DNA of 34,363 nt from Bacteroidaceae bacterium (GCA_017407905.1 JAFQVS010000048.1:1-34363); one strand, 5' to 3'. Shown: positions 26,916 to 34,363, counted from the first letter of the stretch. Numbers and translations: made by a program. Notes: generated by a model not told the origin, from the letters alone.

Positions 26916-28556
26916 TTAAATTGCATCTATAAACTTGACAACAGCGTCGCGCTCCTCCTTTGAGAGCTTGCGAAACTCCTCGACCGAGCGTCGAGCGTCG
27001 CTCTTCTCGTTTCCGTGCCACATAATAGCCTCCATCGTGGTACGCGCACGACAGTCGTGCAGACGGTCGGCTGTTGGCGAGCCTGTAACCTTCCGGTGCA
27101 ATCCGCGTCCCCACAAAGGAGTTGTGCGGCACCATCCTGTGCGAATATCATTCTCCATACACAGCTTATGCTGTACCATATCAGTGTAAGGCCATATTTT
27201 CTGTTTGGGATAACGTGGCAGCTCGTCGCCACTGAAGAAACGCGCAGGGTCGCGCACAACATCCTCGCCCGTTGTCCACGAGGGACGATGGCAGTAGGCG
27301 CAACCAATCTCCTCGAAAATCTCGCGTCCGCGCAGCACATCAATATCATCGACGCCACGAGCGGCAGGCACGGCAAGGCCTCGATGCCACACCATAAGGT
27401 CGGTATATTCCTCGTCGGTAACCTCGACGGGAAGATTCTTCGAGGTCAGATAAGCATAAATGCGCTCCTCAATGGTTCCGTTCCAAAATTCGGGATACTC
27501 TTTATCGGGGTCAACGGCGGCAATATAACCCTCGAATCCCGCCTGAACCTCGGGGTCTTTAGACGAGTAAAGAGCGTAAGTGCCGGCAGCATCAAGATAG
27601 TGGAAACGACGGTCGCTGCGTGTGGCATTTGTAATATTCCAGAAAGCATTTGCACCGGCGCCATCCTGCAAGGGGCCGCGGCTCATTGCATAGGTGTATC
27701 GACGAATATATTTTGTACCGTCGCCACCCTGTGCAGTGTTAGCATAGAAATTCTTCCACTCGCCATTCTCGAAATAAGCCTTGTTCAGTCCGTTGGGCAT
27801 ATAACCATCCTGCTCCTGCTTTTTCCACTCGGCAACAATATCCTCGTCGGGGATTGCATCCAAAAGTCCCGTTCCGTAAATACCAATCGTCGATTCCAAT
27901 TTCACGCCATAGTTGCCCAGCTTGTCGTAACCCTGATTATAGACATAAACAGCCTCGGCAGGCATTGTAACCTCGGGATACTGAAGCTCGTAAGTCTCGC
28001 CGTCGGGGAATTTGTTGCCCCACTCATCGGTATAATCCAACCATTGAACCGTGATTTTACTCTCGTCGATGGGAGCCTTAAAGGGTGCGACAGCGTGCCC
28101 CTGCGGCATTCCCGCCAGCCAAGCAACGTACCCTTCAGTATCTTTGTTATACACAACGAGCAGATTACCGTTACCCACCTCATTGGTGTTAAACACACCC
28201 TCTCCGATGCGTTTACCGTGTCCGTATCCCGGATGGCAATGCAGACAAGAGGTTCTTATATACACAGGGCCGAGGCCGTGGCGCACTCCCTCGTTGTTAC
28301 TCATAAAAGGCTTCTCGAAGAGCGCCTCGCCATTCTTGAACGATTGATACATTCCCGCATTCTCGACCGAGGCTGTCGGTTGCTCAAAGGCATTGAAAGT
28401 AGCAAGATGCGTTGTACCCAGCTCGCCACCGGTATAATACCACTCGGGAAGCTCGACCACGGGCTCCGAGGGAATATTTACATTCTCGTCGTCGTCGCTA
28501 CAAGAGACAAAAGCCGCGCACAGAGCCATCATTAAAAAATAATTCAGTTTTTTCAT
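26916..28556 (-). CDS. di-heme c-type cytochrome lipoprotein (DHOR / 'thiol oxidoreductase' family)
   Basis: 546 residues. Two haem c motifs: C104LHCH108 and C419AYCH423. The C-terminal signature is that of the di-haem oxidoreductase family (PF06537-like): GRGL/RTTPLWGRGL, ADRLHDCRARTTMEAIMWHGNEKSDARRSVEEFRKLSKEERDAVVKF. The signal peptide ends in a lipobox with Cys19 followed by SDDDEN, the acidic surface-export signal of Bacteroidota lipoproteins, so it is probably on the cell surface. In many bacteria this family is linked to imelysin genes and iron supply, and here it follows an imelysin gene. Its haems need CcsBA, encoded immediately downstream. The biochemical reaction is not established. 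Confidence 0.9.
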   Translation of the reverse strand: MKKLNYFLMMALCAAFVSCSDDDENVNIPSEPVVELPEWYYTGGELGTTHLATFNAFEQPTASVENAGMYQSFKNGEALFEKPFMSNNEGVRHGLGPVYIRTSCLHCHPGYGHGKRIGEGVFNTNEVGNGNLLVVYNKDTEGYVAWLAGMPQGHAVAPFKAPIDESKITVQWLDYTDEWGNKFPDGETYELQYPEVTMPAEAVYVYNQGYDKLGNYGVKLESTIGIYGTGLLDAIPDEDIVAEWKKQEQDGYMPNGLNKAYFENGEWKNFYANTAQGGDGTKYIRRYTYAMSRGPLQDGAGANAFWNITNATRSDRRFHYLDAAGTYALYSSKDPEVQAGFEGYIAAVDPDKEYPEFWNGTIEERIYAYLTSKNLPVEVTDEEYTDLMVWHRGLAVPAARGVDDIDVLRGREIFEEIGCAYCHRPSWTTGEDVVRDPARFFSGDELPRYPKQKIWPYTDMVQHKLCMENDIRTGWCRTTPLWGRGLHRKVTGSPTADRLHDCRARTTMEAIMWHGNEKSDARRSVEEFRKLSKEERDAVVKFIDAI

Positions 28557-28574
28557 AAAATAAAAACAGTTAAA

Positions 28575-28602
28575 GGTTGTCGCGCCACGGTGCGCGACAA
28601 CC
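28575..28602. other. intercistronic hairpin between imelysin and cytochrome genes
   Basis: GGTTGTCGCGC and GCGCGACAACC are near-perfect arms. On the minus strand there is no T-run after it (CTTTAACTG), so it is more likely an mRNA-stabilising or partial-termination element than a full terminator. Confidence 0.6.
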
Positions 28603-28623
28603 GTATTTTTTTAAATCCGAATT

Positions 28624-29793
28624 TTAATATTTCGATAATTCGGCCATTACTTTTTCAAATACATCAACAAGGTCGGTGCCGACAACAACCACCGCATTAT
28701 CGGCCTCGGGGCCCGATGCACTCTTGGCAAAAGGCTCGGGAATGAGCTTTATTGCCGCGATGCTTGCCTGAATAAGGCTCTTCACCTCGCCATCGAGCGC
28801 GGGGTTCACACTCTTTATATAGTCGCTTATTGAAGCGTCCCCTTCGATGCTACCCTCATAAGCATTGCTGATGCTGATAATATTTCCCACAAAGTCGTTT
28901 ATAGAATTAAGGCTGTAGGGCGACTCAATATAGTTTTTATCATCCTCGGACGAAGCATTTGCCGGACGACCGATTTTCGTGTTTCCAACCTCATCGGCAA
29001 TGTCGATGCAACCCTGAACAAGGTCTTCGGCAGCCTCTTGGAAATTCTTGTAACGGCTGCCACCCTTGCCGGCAGTCTTCATACTGAGGCCATAGTTAAA
29101 CGAGGGCTCAAGCTCGGCAGCCTCGAGCAGTTGCTGCTTCTGTGCAGTGATATTCTCAATGCCGGCCCACGAGGCTTCGAGCAAGATACATTGGTCGCGC
29201 AAGTCCTCGGCAACGGCACACAGATACACAAGCTCCTCGCCGGTGTAATTCACATTGTGCGGGAGCGATACGTTGCCATCCTCGCTCAGCTCAAAGAGCA
29301 TATACTCGACAGCGTGGAAGCCCAAAAGCCCCTCACCCAAATTGGCAACGTCCCATACCTGCCCGTTGCGGATATTTGCGAGCAGCTGCTCCATTGCATT
29401 CTTATCCAGAGGCCAAGAGTCGATGTGCGGGTCGATATTATAATCGGCTGCGGCACCATAGAGGAACGCCTCGCTCTTCTCCCAATAATCGCGACAGTTG
29501 TTCCAATGCTCGCCGGCGCTCTTCACAAGCTCCGTTGTCAGACGCCCCTCGGCAAAAGCCTCGGCAATCTCGTTGCAGGCATCGGCCATCTTTATTGCAT
29601 TATCGGCCATTCCCTTGTAAGTGGGAACAATTGTATTATCCACGTAAGGGATAATTGCAGCCTCGAACATAGCCTCTTTCTCGTCCTGCGGCTCAGGGAC
29701 GTTGTTATCATCATCGTCGCTGCAAGCACTAAAGGCAAACAAAAACATTGCACCAAGTGCAATTGAAGTAAATAATTTAAATTCTTTTCTCAT
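28624..29793 (-). CDS. imelysin-family lipoprotein (peptidase M75 / IrpA-like)
   Basis: 389 residues from the ATG giving MRKEFKLFTS; the frame extends 25 codons upstream into promoter sequence and those are discarded. Lipobox with Cys24 (FAFSAC) followed by SDDDDNN, a surface-export signal. The family's GxHxxE motif is present at G158-F-H160-A-V-E163, and the preceding IDSWPLD (124-130) is typical. Imelysins are all-helical, iron-regulated proteins thought to act in iron uptake; peptidase activity is disputed. It has its own promoter (29873-29918) with the same box as the barrel and regulator genes, and is followed by the cytochrome gene. Confidence 0.93.
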   Translation of the reverse strand: MRKEFKLFTSIALGAMFLFAFSACSDDDDNNVPEPQDEKEAMFEAAIIPYVDNTIVPTYKGMADNAIKMADACNEIAEAFAEGRLTTELVKSAGEHWNNCRDYWEKSEAFLYGAAADYNIDPHIDSWPLDKNAMEQLLANIRNGQVWDVANLGEGLLGFHAVEYMLFELSEDGNVSLPHNVNYTGEELVYLCAVAEDLRDQCILLEASWAGIENITAQKQQLLEAAELEPSFNYGLSMKTAGKGGSRYKNFQEAAEDLVQGCIDIADEVGNTKIGRPANASSEDDKNYIESPYSLNSINDFVGNIISISNAYEGSIEGDASISDYIKSVNPALDGEVKSLIQASIAAIKLIPEPFAKSASGPEADNAVVVVGTDLVDVFEKVMAELSKY

Positions 29794-29872
29794 TTTTTTG
29801 TAATTATAATTATGAATATACAATTCTACCCGAGAGGCTCTACAATAAAAAATATCGCAGAAATTCACTATG

Positions 29873-29918
29873 CAAAATTACCCACCGAGTGTAAAATGGT
29901 CAATACTCAAAAATTAGG
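29873..29918 (-). promoter_or_regulatory. imelysin promoter with shared upstream box
   Basis: Minus strand: CCTAATTTTTGAGTATTG (29918-29901), whose final TTG is the -33 element, then exactly 20 bases and TAATTTTG (29880-29873) followed by CA. The upstream box is nearly identical to the one at 31356-31373. Confidence 0.75.
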
Positions 29919-29970
29919 TTTCTGCACTCGCGGGGAACTAGGCCTTCTTAACCATTTTTAGGTACACCCA

Positions 29971-31263
29971 CTATTTAAACAGCGAAAAATAGGCAATGCC
30001 GAACGAAATTGCAGGCTCGTTATTGTAAGCCTTGCCGAGCAGCCCGATGCTATACTCGCCCTTAAGGACAATACTCTTCAGCGGACGATAATTTACTCCC
30101 ACCGCCACCCTCTGACGGCCGCACCACTCGGCGTCCATAATGCTGCCCTCGGTCTTAAACATCGAGTCGTAATACTCGTAACGACCAAAAAGATGCAACT
30201 TTTTTCCGTTCATTTTTTTACTGTTCGCAAGGGAGAAAATATCGTATCCCGCCTCGACGCCCACGGCAATGGCATCCGAGCCCACAGCCTGCTTGGGCGA
30301 GGGCGAGTCGTTGCGCATACTCATATTATATTTTGTTATAAGCTCCGAATCGCTCAGATGCCCATAGTCGAAATTGCCTCGGACGACAAAGTTTTTCGTC
30401 TCGTAACAAAAATCGAAGGCACCAATCATCACAGTACCCTTTACATCCTTATATTTTGCATTTTCGGTAACACTCAGAGTATTTTTAAAAGAGTTTCCTA
30501 TGTAACCGCTGAGCGATAGGCGCAGCCCCTTAACCGAAAAATTATCCACTCGGAAAGCCCCCGCATACGAATTGGCAATTTTAAATTCGTAAGGGCTGCC
30601 CGCACCCCCCGCAATCCAATTCTGTCGTCCGAAGCGGTCAGAGTCCAATCCCGGGAGCATCATCACCTCGTAGCGCCATTTTCCAATCTCGCCCCACAGG
30701 CTGACACCCGTCTCGTGCCACGTACAGGGCATAATTGTACTCTCGCCCTCGGGACGATAATTGGTAAAAAACTCGGTAGGCAAATGATACATATTAGTTG
30801 CGCCCACAGGCACCACAAGATGTCCCATTTTAAGATTGACCCTGCCGCCGAGCCACTCTTTGTTTATCCAAAATTGCTCTAAGGCCACCTCGCCGCCACG
30901 TTCAACCTCCGCCTCATATTCGCCGGCCTCTTCCTCTTCAATCTCCACGGCACTCTCGGTACCGCCGTGCTCAAATTCAATTTCGGTGCCCAACGACCAA
31001 CCGTGTCCAAAGTCGTACCCCAACCACAGAACAACGTGAGGAAGGTCGAAGCGTCCGTGGCTGTCGTCGTCCTTATACCTCTGAGCATCGGTGTATCTCA
31101 GATACTTATCACTGTAAAAATTACGCGTAAATACAGCCTCGCCGTATCCGCCGATAGTCAGGCGCGAAGCCTTTTCGCCCGCTCTTTGCGTGCCCTCCTG
31201 CGCAGCGACAGGGGCCACTGCTAAGAACGACAAAAGCAGAGTGCTTAATAAAAATCCTTTCAT
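29971..31263 (-). CDS. outer-membrane beta-barrel (porin-like) protein
   Basis: 430 residues. Signal peptide (KGFLLSTLLLSFLAVAPVAAQ), then a sequence of alternating strands with the pattern of a 16- to 18-stranded porin and a C-terminal aromatic residue (SFGIAYFSLFK), consistent with an outer-membrane barrel. Strand-like segments such as LTIGGYGEAVFTRNF, VVLWLGYDFGHGWSLGTEIEFEHGG and GLRLSLSGYIGN recur. An acidic loop at about 107-128 (SAVEIEEEEAGEYEAEVERG) is unusually rich in Glu. It precedes the imelysin and cytochrome genes on the same strand and has a promoter facing away from the LuxR-type regulator. Substrate unknown; a metal or haem route is inferred from neighbours. Confidence 0.82.
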   Translation of the reverse strand: MKGFLLSTLLLSFLAVAPVAAQEGTQRAGEKASRLTIGGYGEAVFTRNFYSDKYLRYTDAQRYKDDDSHGRFDLPHVVLWLGYDFGHGWSLGTEIEFEHGGTESAVEIEEEEAGEYEAEVERGGEVALEQFWINKEWLGGRVNLKMGHLVVPVGATNMYHLPTEFFTNYRPEGESTIMPCTWHETGVSLWGEIGKWRYEVMMLPGLDSDRFGRQNWIAGGAGSPYEFKIANSYAGAFRVDNFSVKGLRLSLSGYIGNSFKNTLSVTENAKYKDVKGTVMIGAFDFCYETKNFVVRGNFDYGHLSDSELITKYNMSMRNDSPSPKQAVGSDAIAVGVEAGYDIFSLANSKKMNGKKLHLFGRYEYYDSMFKTEGSIMDAEWCGRQRVAVGVNYRPLKSIVLKGEYSIGLLGKAYNNEPAISFGIAYFSLFK

Positions 31264-31327
31264 AAATATTTAGTTTTAAGTTACAAGCAACAATAGGCCA
31301 CAGATAACCTATTCTATAAAAAGTATG

Positions 31328-31373
31328 CAAAAGTAGCCCGTAACCAACACAAGAGCAATACTCAAAATTAAGG
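31328..31373 (-). promoter_or_regulatory. barrel-protein promoter with shared upstream box
   Basis: Minus strand: CCTTAATTTTGAGTATTG (31373-31356), TTG as the -33 element, 20 bases, TACTTTTG (31335-31328) followed by CA. This matches the imelysin promoter box at 17 of 18 positions after allowing one single-base shift. Confidence 0.75.
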
Positions 31374-31406
31374 CTTTTTGATTAGTCCGTTCAAGGATAA
31401 TTCATC

Positions 31407-31448
31407 ATTTTTAAGTATTGTAAAAAGATGCTAAAATCAATAATTTTG
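31407..31448 (+). promoter_or_regulatory. promoter of the hemerythrin-LuxR regulator with shared upstream box
   Basis: Plus strand: ATTTTTAAGTATTG (31407-31420), TTG as the -33 element, 20 bases, TAATTTTG (31441-31448) followed by CA. The box resembles those of the barrel and imelysin promoters. It lies in the 207-base divergent region shared with the barrel gene and leaves a 22-base leader. Confidence 0.75.
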
Positions 31449-31470
31449 CACAATAAAGAAAAGCACTCCA

Positions 31471-32433
31471 ATGTCCGAGAAAATCTCAAAATACTACGCT
31501 TCAGACAGATTAAGGGATTTAATACGCGATAACTCACTACTGCTTATGGTAATGAGCCGCTTCGGCATTCCTCTTGGATTCGGCGACAAAAGCATCGAGG
31601 ATATTTGCGAGGCGCAAGGTGTCGATACAGCCACCTTTTTAGCCGTAGCCAATTTCATAAGCAACAACGAGGCCGACTATAAGTCGGTGTCTCTTGCCTC
31701 GCTCATCGAGTATCTGAAACGCGCACACATCTATTTCCTCGACTACAATCTGCCCTACATACGCCGTCGCCTCATCGAGGCCATCGACTGCTCGGGTGCC
31801 GACGAGGTAGCCTTTCTAATCCTTAGATTCTACGACGAATATGTTACCGAGGTACGCAAACATATGGAGTACGAGAATGATATGGTCTTTTCCTACGTTA
31901 ACGAACTTCTTATGGGGCGTCGAGGCAGCACATACTCCATACGTATGTTCGCCGACAAGCACAATCACATCGGCCCCAAGCTAAAGGAGCTAAAAGACAT
32001 CATTATAAGTTATTATCACGAGAAGAGCAACGACCTTCTAAACTCCGTCCTTTTCGATATTATAAACTGCGAGCAAGACCTCAACTACCACTGTCAGGTC
32101 GAGGATTCTCTGTTTGTGCCCGCCGTCGAGGAGCTTGAGCGAGCCGTGAGCAAAGAGGCCTGCGGCAGCACAGAGAGCTCCGAGCAGCAAACAGAGAAAA
32201 AAAACGACGCCCTTAGCGCTCGCGAGAAAGAGATTATAGCCTGCATTGCCAAAGGAATGTCCAATAAAGAGATTGCCGAGGAGCTGAACCTCTCGGTGCA
32301 CACCGTTACCACCCACCGACGCAATCTATCAGCAAAATTGCAGATACACTCCCCCGCCGGGCTCACAATCTATGCCATTGTAAACAAGCTCATAAATCTG
32401 CAAGACATTCAAGGGCTGAAAATTGAGAAGTAA
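31471..32433 (+). CDS. hemerythrin/RIC-like sensor fused to a LuxR helix-turn-helix
   Basis: 320 residues. Residues about 15-65 resemble the ScdA/RIC N-terminal domain (SRFGIPLGFGDKSIEDICEAQG) but the usual Cys-Cys is replaced by Leu-Gly. Residues about 75-225 are a four-helix hemerythrin-like domain with H86, H131xxxE135, H164 or H166, and H207xxxE211; spacing follows the di-iron ligands of E. coli YtfE (H84, H129, E133, H160, H204, E208). Residues about 247-311 are a LuxR/GerE DNA-binding domain (LSAREKEIIACIAKGMSNKEIAEELNLSVHTVTTHRRNL). The whole suggests a regulator that senses iron, oxygen or nitric oxide at a di-iron site. It is divergent from the barrel-imelysin-cytochrome-CcsBA genes and shares a promoter box with two of them, so autoregulation is likely. 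Ligand and targets are inferred. Confidence 0.88.
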   Translation: MSEKISKYYASDRLRDLIRDNSLLLMVMSRFGIPLGFGDKSIEDICEAQGVDTATFLAVANFISNNEADYKSVSLASLIEYLKRAHIYFLDYNLPYIRRRLIEAIDCSGADEVAFLILRFYDEYVTEVRKHMEYENDMVFSYVNELLMGRRGSTYSIRMFADKHNHIGPKLKELKDIIISYYHEKSNDLLNSVLFDIINCEQDLNYHCQVEDSLFVPAVEELERAVSKEACGSTESSEQQTEKKNDALSAREKEIIACIAKGMSNKEIAEELNLSVHTVTTHRRNLSAKLQIHSPAGLTIYAIVNKLINLQDIQGLKIEK

Positions 32434-32473
32434 CAGAAACGCGCCTCAGAGAGGGGGATGATGCAGCAAAAAC

Positions 32474-32520
32474 AAAAAAAGAGTTTGTACATTAAAAATA
32501 AGTGTACAAACTCTTTTTTT
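32474..32520. terminator. bidirectional terminator between the regulator and the DUF1573 gene
   Basis: AAAAAAAGAGTTTGTACA and TGTACAAACTCTTTTTTT form a stem around ATTAAAAATAAG-like loop sequence, with T-runs on both strands. It separates the convergent regulator and DUF1573 genes. Confidence 0.88.
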
Positions 32521-32535
32521 CCATCTATACCGGCA

Positions 32536-33111
32536 TCAGTTAAACGGGTCATTCTGCTCACGACGTTGAGTCTGCGAGGGCGATATTACCTCCTCGGGAT
32601 AATATCCTTTTATGTAATAACCCTTATCGCGCATCTTTCCATCCACAATATCGCCCACACTTCCACCTTTGGTAGTTTCGCGGTAAAGCTCCTCATAATC
32701 GCGTGTGTAATCGGGGTCGGGCACCACATTTACTATAAATTGCAGTACCTTCACCCCCTTAGGCTCGATATTTCCATAAATACGCACCGTGTGCCTTACC
32801 TCGCCGACATTCTTGCGGCTGTTGTATTTCATATGCAGATAACTATTCCCGTTTGGGGGAACAAGGCGCTCGACGTCCTGATCAATAATCAAGCAGCCGC
32901 ACGAGGTGTGTATATCCTGAATGATAAGTGGCTCTTCACCCGTATTCTCGATATTATATAATATACTAAGCTCCTCGCCCTGCCTTATCGGGAAATAATG
33001 GCGTACAGAGTCCTCGACAAAGACTGTTGTGTTACGTATCATACGTTTGCATCCTGTTGTACCCGTTGCAAGTAATGCAACCAATGCTAATGCCAATATT
33101 ACTCTTCTCAT
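32536..33111 (-). CDS. DUF1573 domain lipoprotein
   Basis: 191 residues. Signal peptide with lipobox and Cys21 (LLATGTTGC), then one immunoglobulin-like DUF1573 domain (about 45-135): ILYNIENTGEEPLIIQDIHTSCGCLIIDQDVERLVPPNGNSYLHMKYNSRKNVGEVRHTVRIYGN, with the hallmark TSCGC. A polar tail follows. The domain family is widespread in Bacteroidota and of unknown function. The gene begins five bases after the stop codon of the upstream DUF4838 gene, so the two are co-transcribed. Confidence 0.92.
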   Translation of the reverse strand: MRRVILALALVALLATGTTGCKRMIRNTTVFVEDSVRHYFPIRQGEELSILYNIENTGEEPLIIQDIHTSCGCLIIDQDVERLVPPNGNSYLHMKYNSRKNVGEVRHTVRIYGNIEPKGVKVLQFIVNVVPDPDYTRDYEELYRETTKGGSVGDIVDGKMRDKGYYIKGYYPEEVISPSQTQRREQNDPFN

Positions 33112-33116
33112 AATTA

Positions 33117-34277
33117 TTATTTTGTTAAATGTATCTCATCAATGGCTATATGGTATCGGCCCAATGAGTATATTTTTATAGTAATCTCTTTTTTGTTATC
33201 GTTTCTAAATTTCTCCCGGCAGGATATAAGCTGCGGGCCATCCTTGTGAATTGCCTTTGGCTTAAATTGGGCTACCGGCTTGCCATCCTGATATATCTCA
33301 ATTTTAGAGGGTACCTCTATTTTATGCCGCGGCAGGGAGAGGAAATTCATCTTCAACGTCGTTGCATCTGTGGCCGGCAATTTTATGCTTATCTCTTGCT
33401 CGGGGAAAATGTTCCACCCGTAAAAATAGCTGTTGGGAATACCGGGGACAGCATCTGTCAATCCCTTGCACACCAGCTTCCCACTTTCCGATGTTACGGT
33501 CAATTTTTCGCCGTATAGGGGATTGGGCTTATATTCTGCCTGCAAGATATACTTTTGCCAGCTCTCCACATAATCGGAACTTTTGTCGCCGGCCTCGTTT
33601 ATTTTGGTAAGGTTGAATGCCTTGTATCCATCGTCAAATATCTCAAGCAGCTCGTACATATTCTCGTTGACGCTCAAGCAGTTATCTTTTCCGAGGGTCG
33701 CAAAGCCATATTTGCCGCAGCCTGCATTGCGGGCAATTTCAAGACGGGTAAACGAGAGGGCTGTTATCAGCTTACGCAACAGGAAAGCCTCCTCTTCACC
33801 TGCTCTATTCTTGAGCACTGTTATTGTGTCATAAAATGCTACAAAGTCCTCGGGGTCGAGGAAGACATCAATCTTCTCGTTAATACCGCCATAGATGGGA
33901 ATTACCTTGTCGGTGCTCTCCTCGTTTCGGAGCAATTGACAATAAAAGTCCGAGATAACAGAACCCGCAACGGGATAAACACGACAGAAATAATCCTTGA
34001 CAAGCCTGTCAACATCTGCATCGGGGTTCATCATAAGCACCGCGAGCAGATGCGTGTGCATATCCTCGTATGTCGAATAATCGTATCCGCTGCCATTTAA
34101 GAATAGACCTTTTATTTTGTTGTCGCGATATATTTTGAAGCGGCGCTGCATTGATTTAAGTATGGGATAGGGTGTAAAATAATCGTCATAATTATTTACA
34201 TAATCCCACACATAAATATTGTCTATTTTTGGAATAATCTCATAATCCGCTAAGAATAAAAAGTTTATGCGGAAAGT
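33117..34277 (-). CDS. DUF4838-family protein, 5' end disrupted
   Basis: The readable part encodes the C-terminal portion of a DUF4838 protein, a family related to alpha-glucuronidase-like glycoside hydrolases: IYVWDYVNNYDDYFTPYPILKSMQRRF, NKIKGLFLNGSGYDYS, MMNPDADVDRLVKDYFCRVYPVAG, then a helical linker and a C-terminal beta-domain. A GTG at 34211 could serve as start (364 residues), but the frame is open and homologous-looking further upstream (NFLFLADYEIIPKIDNIY) to a TGA at 34280-34278. The family's N-terminal and catalytic parts are therefore missing in frame: either a frameshift/insertion, a sequence error, or a fragment. No signal peptide is present on the readable part. DUF1573 follows after five bases. 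Confidence 0.7.
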   Translation of the reverse strand, partial: TFRINFLFLADYEIIPKIDNIYVWDYVNNYDDYFTPYPILKSMQRRFKIYRDNKIKGLFLNGSGYDYSTYEDMHTHLLAVLMMNPDADVDRLVKDYFCRVYPVAGSVISDFYCQLLRNEESTDKVIPIYGGINEKIDVFLDPEDFVAFYDTITVLKNRAGEEEAFLLRKLITALSFTRLEIARNAGCGKYGFATLGKDNCLSVNENMYELLEIFDDGYKAFNLTKINEAGDKSSDYVESWQKYILQAEYKPNPLYGEKLTVTSESGKLVCKGLTDAVPGIPNSYFYGWNIFPEQEISIKLPATDATTLKMNFLSLPRHKIEVPSKIEIYQDGKPVAQFKPKAIHKDGPQLISCREKFRNDNKKEITIKIYSLGRYHIAIDEIHLTK

Positions 34278-34315
34278 TCAAGAACGAGGTAATGAGTTGG
34301 CAACTGTTCTGATTT

Positions 34316-34363
34316 CTACACACTTGCGTGATTTGCATTGATGTACAACTCATCTTGGAACAA
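34316..34363 (-). other. open-frame fragment at the window edge
   Basis: On the minus strand the last 48 bases read FQDELYINANHAS-like sequence ending at a TAG (34318-34316). It could be the C-terminus of a further gene, possibly an inserted element, that interrupts the DUF4838 gene, but 15 residues are too few to assign. Confidence 0.25.

Noticed and set aside
27015..28535. 506-codon plus-strand open frame
   Set aside because: Antisense to the di-heme cytochrome gene, which has clear CXXCH motifs and a lipoprotein signal.
32458..32961. 167-codon plus-strand open frame
   Set aside because: Begins inside the bidirectional terminator and is antisense to the DUF1573 gene.

Overview
The window looks like a chromosomal segment of a gut-type Bacteroidales (phylum Bacteroidota). 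The evidence is: several promoters that fit the Bacteroidota pattern (TTG or TTTG, 19-20 bases, TAnnTTTG); lipoproteins starting with a CSDDD(D) surface-export signal; and family content such as DUF1573, DUF4838, DUF2582, imelysin, CcsBA and AcrB-type RND operons. No phage, insertion-sequence transposase or CRISPR array is recognisable, so most of it is core genome.

Layout. 1-4230 (minus strand): a hairpin and a dispersed repeat, a small unknown lipoprotein, queA, then groES-groEL. 4536-12298 (plus): a tripartite RND efflux operon (adaptor, pump, TolC-like channel), then a YihY/BrkB membrane protein overlapping an aldo/keto reductase. 12300-13400: a gene-poor stretch holding a terminator, two further copies of the dispersed repeat, a large palindrome and, on the minus strand, the gene for the SRP RNA (ffs) with its own terminator and a repeat-rich leader. 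13411-15948: clpC. 16096-18184 (minus): a candidate small RNA, an MFS transporter, a small lipoprotein and tRNA-Lys(CTT). 18308-20170 (minus): a long RelA/SpoT protein with an intact hydrolase but a decayed synthetase. 20479-24581 (plus): pheS, a lipoprotein Dcp-like peptidase, a C_GCAxxG_C_C protein and a tiny winged-helix protein. 24659-31263 (minus): CcsBA, a di-heme cytochrome lipoprotein, an imelysin lipoprotein and an outer-membrane barrel. 31471-32433 (plus, divergent): a hemerythrin/RIC-like protein fused to a LuxR DNA-binding domain. 32536-34363 (minus): a DUF1573 lipoprotein and a DUF4838 protein whose 5' end is disrupted near the window edge.

The most interesting part is 24659-32433. 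A regulator with the complete YtfE-type di-iron ligand set (H86, H131, E135, H164 or H166, H207, E211) and a LuxR helix-turn-helix is divergent from a set of genes that together resemble a surface iron/haem-electron module: a beta-barrel, an imelysin with the GxHxxE motif, a two-CXXCH cytochrome, and the cytochrome c synthetase needed to attach the haems. The promoters of the regulator, the barrel and the imelysin share a near-identical box (TTTTRAGTATTG) whose last three bases form the -33 element, each followed by exactly 20 bases and a TAnTTTTG -7 box. I infer an autoregulated regulon that senses iron, oxygen or nitric oxide; the sequence does not say which.

Other observations: an SRP RNA with an unusual apical loop, a promoter-hairpin-terminator unit after the MFS gene that looks like an independent small RNA, and a roughly 124-bp dispersed repeat.
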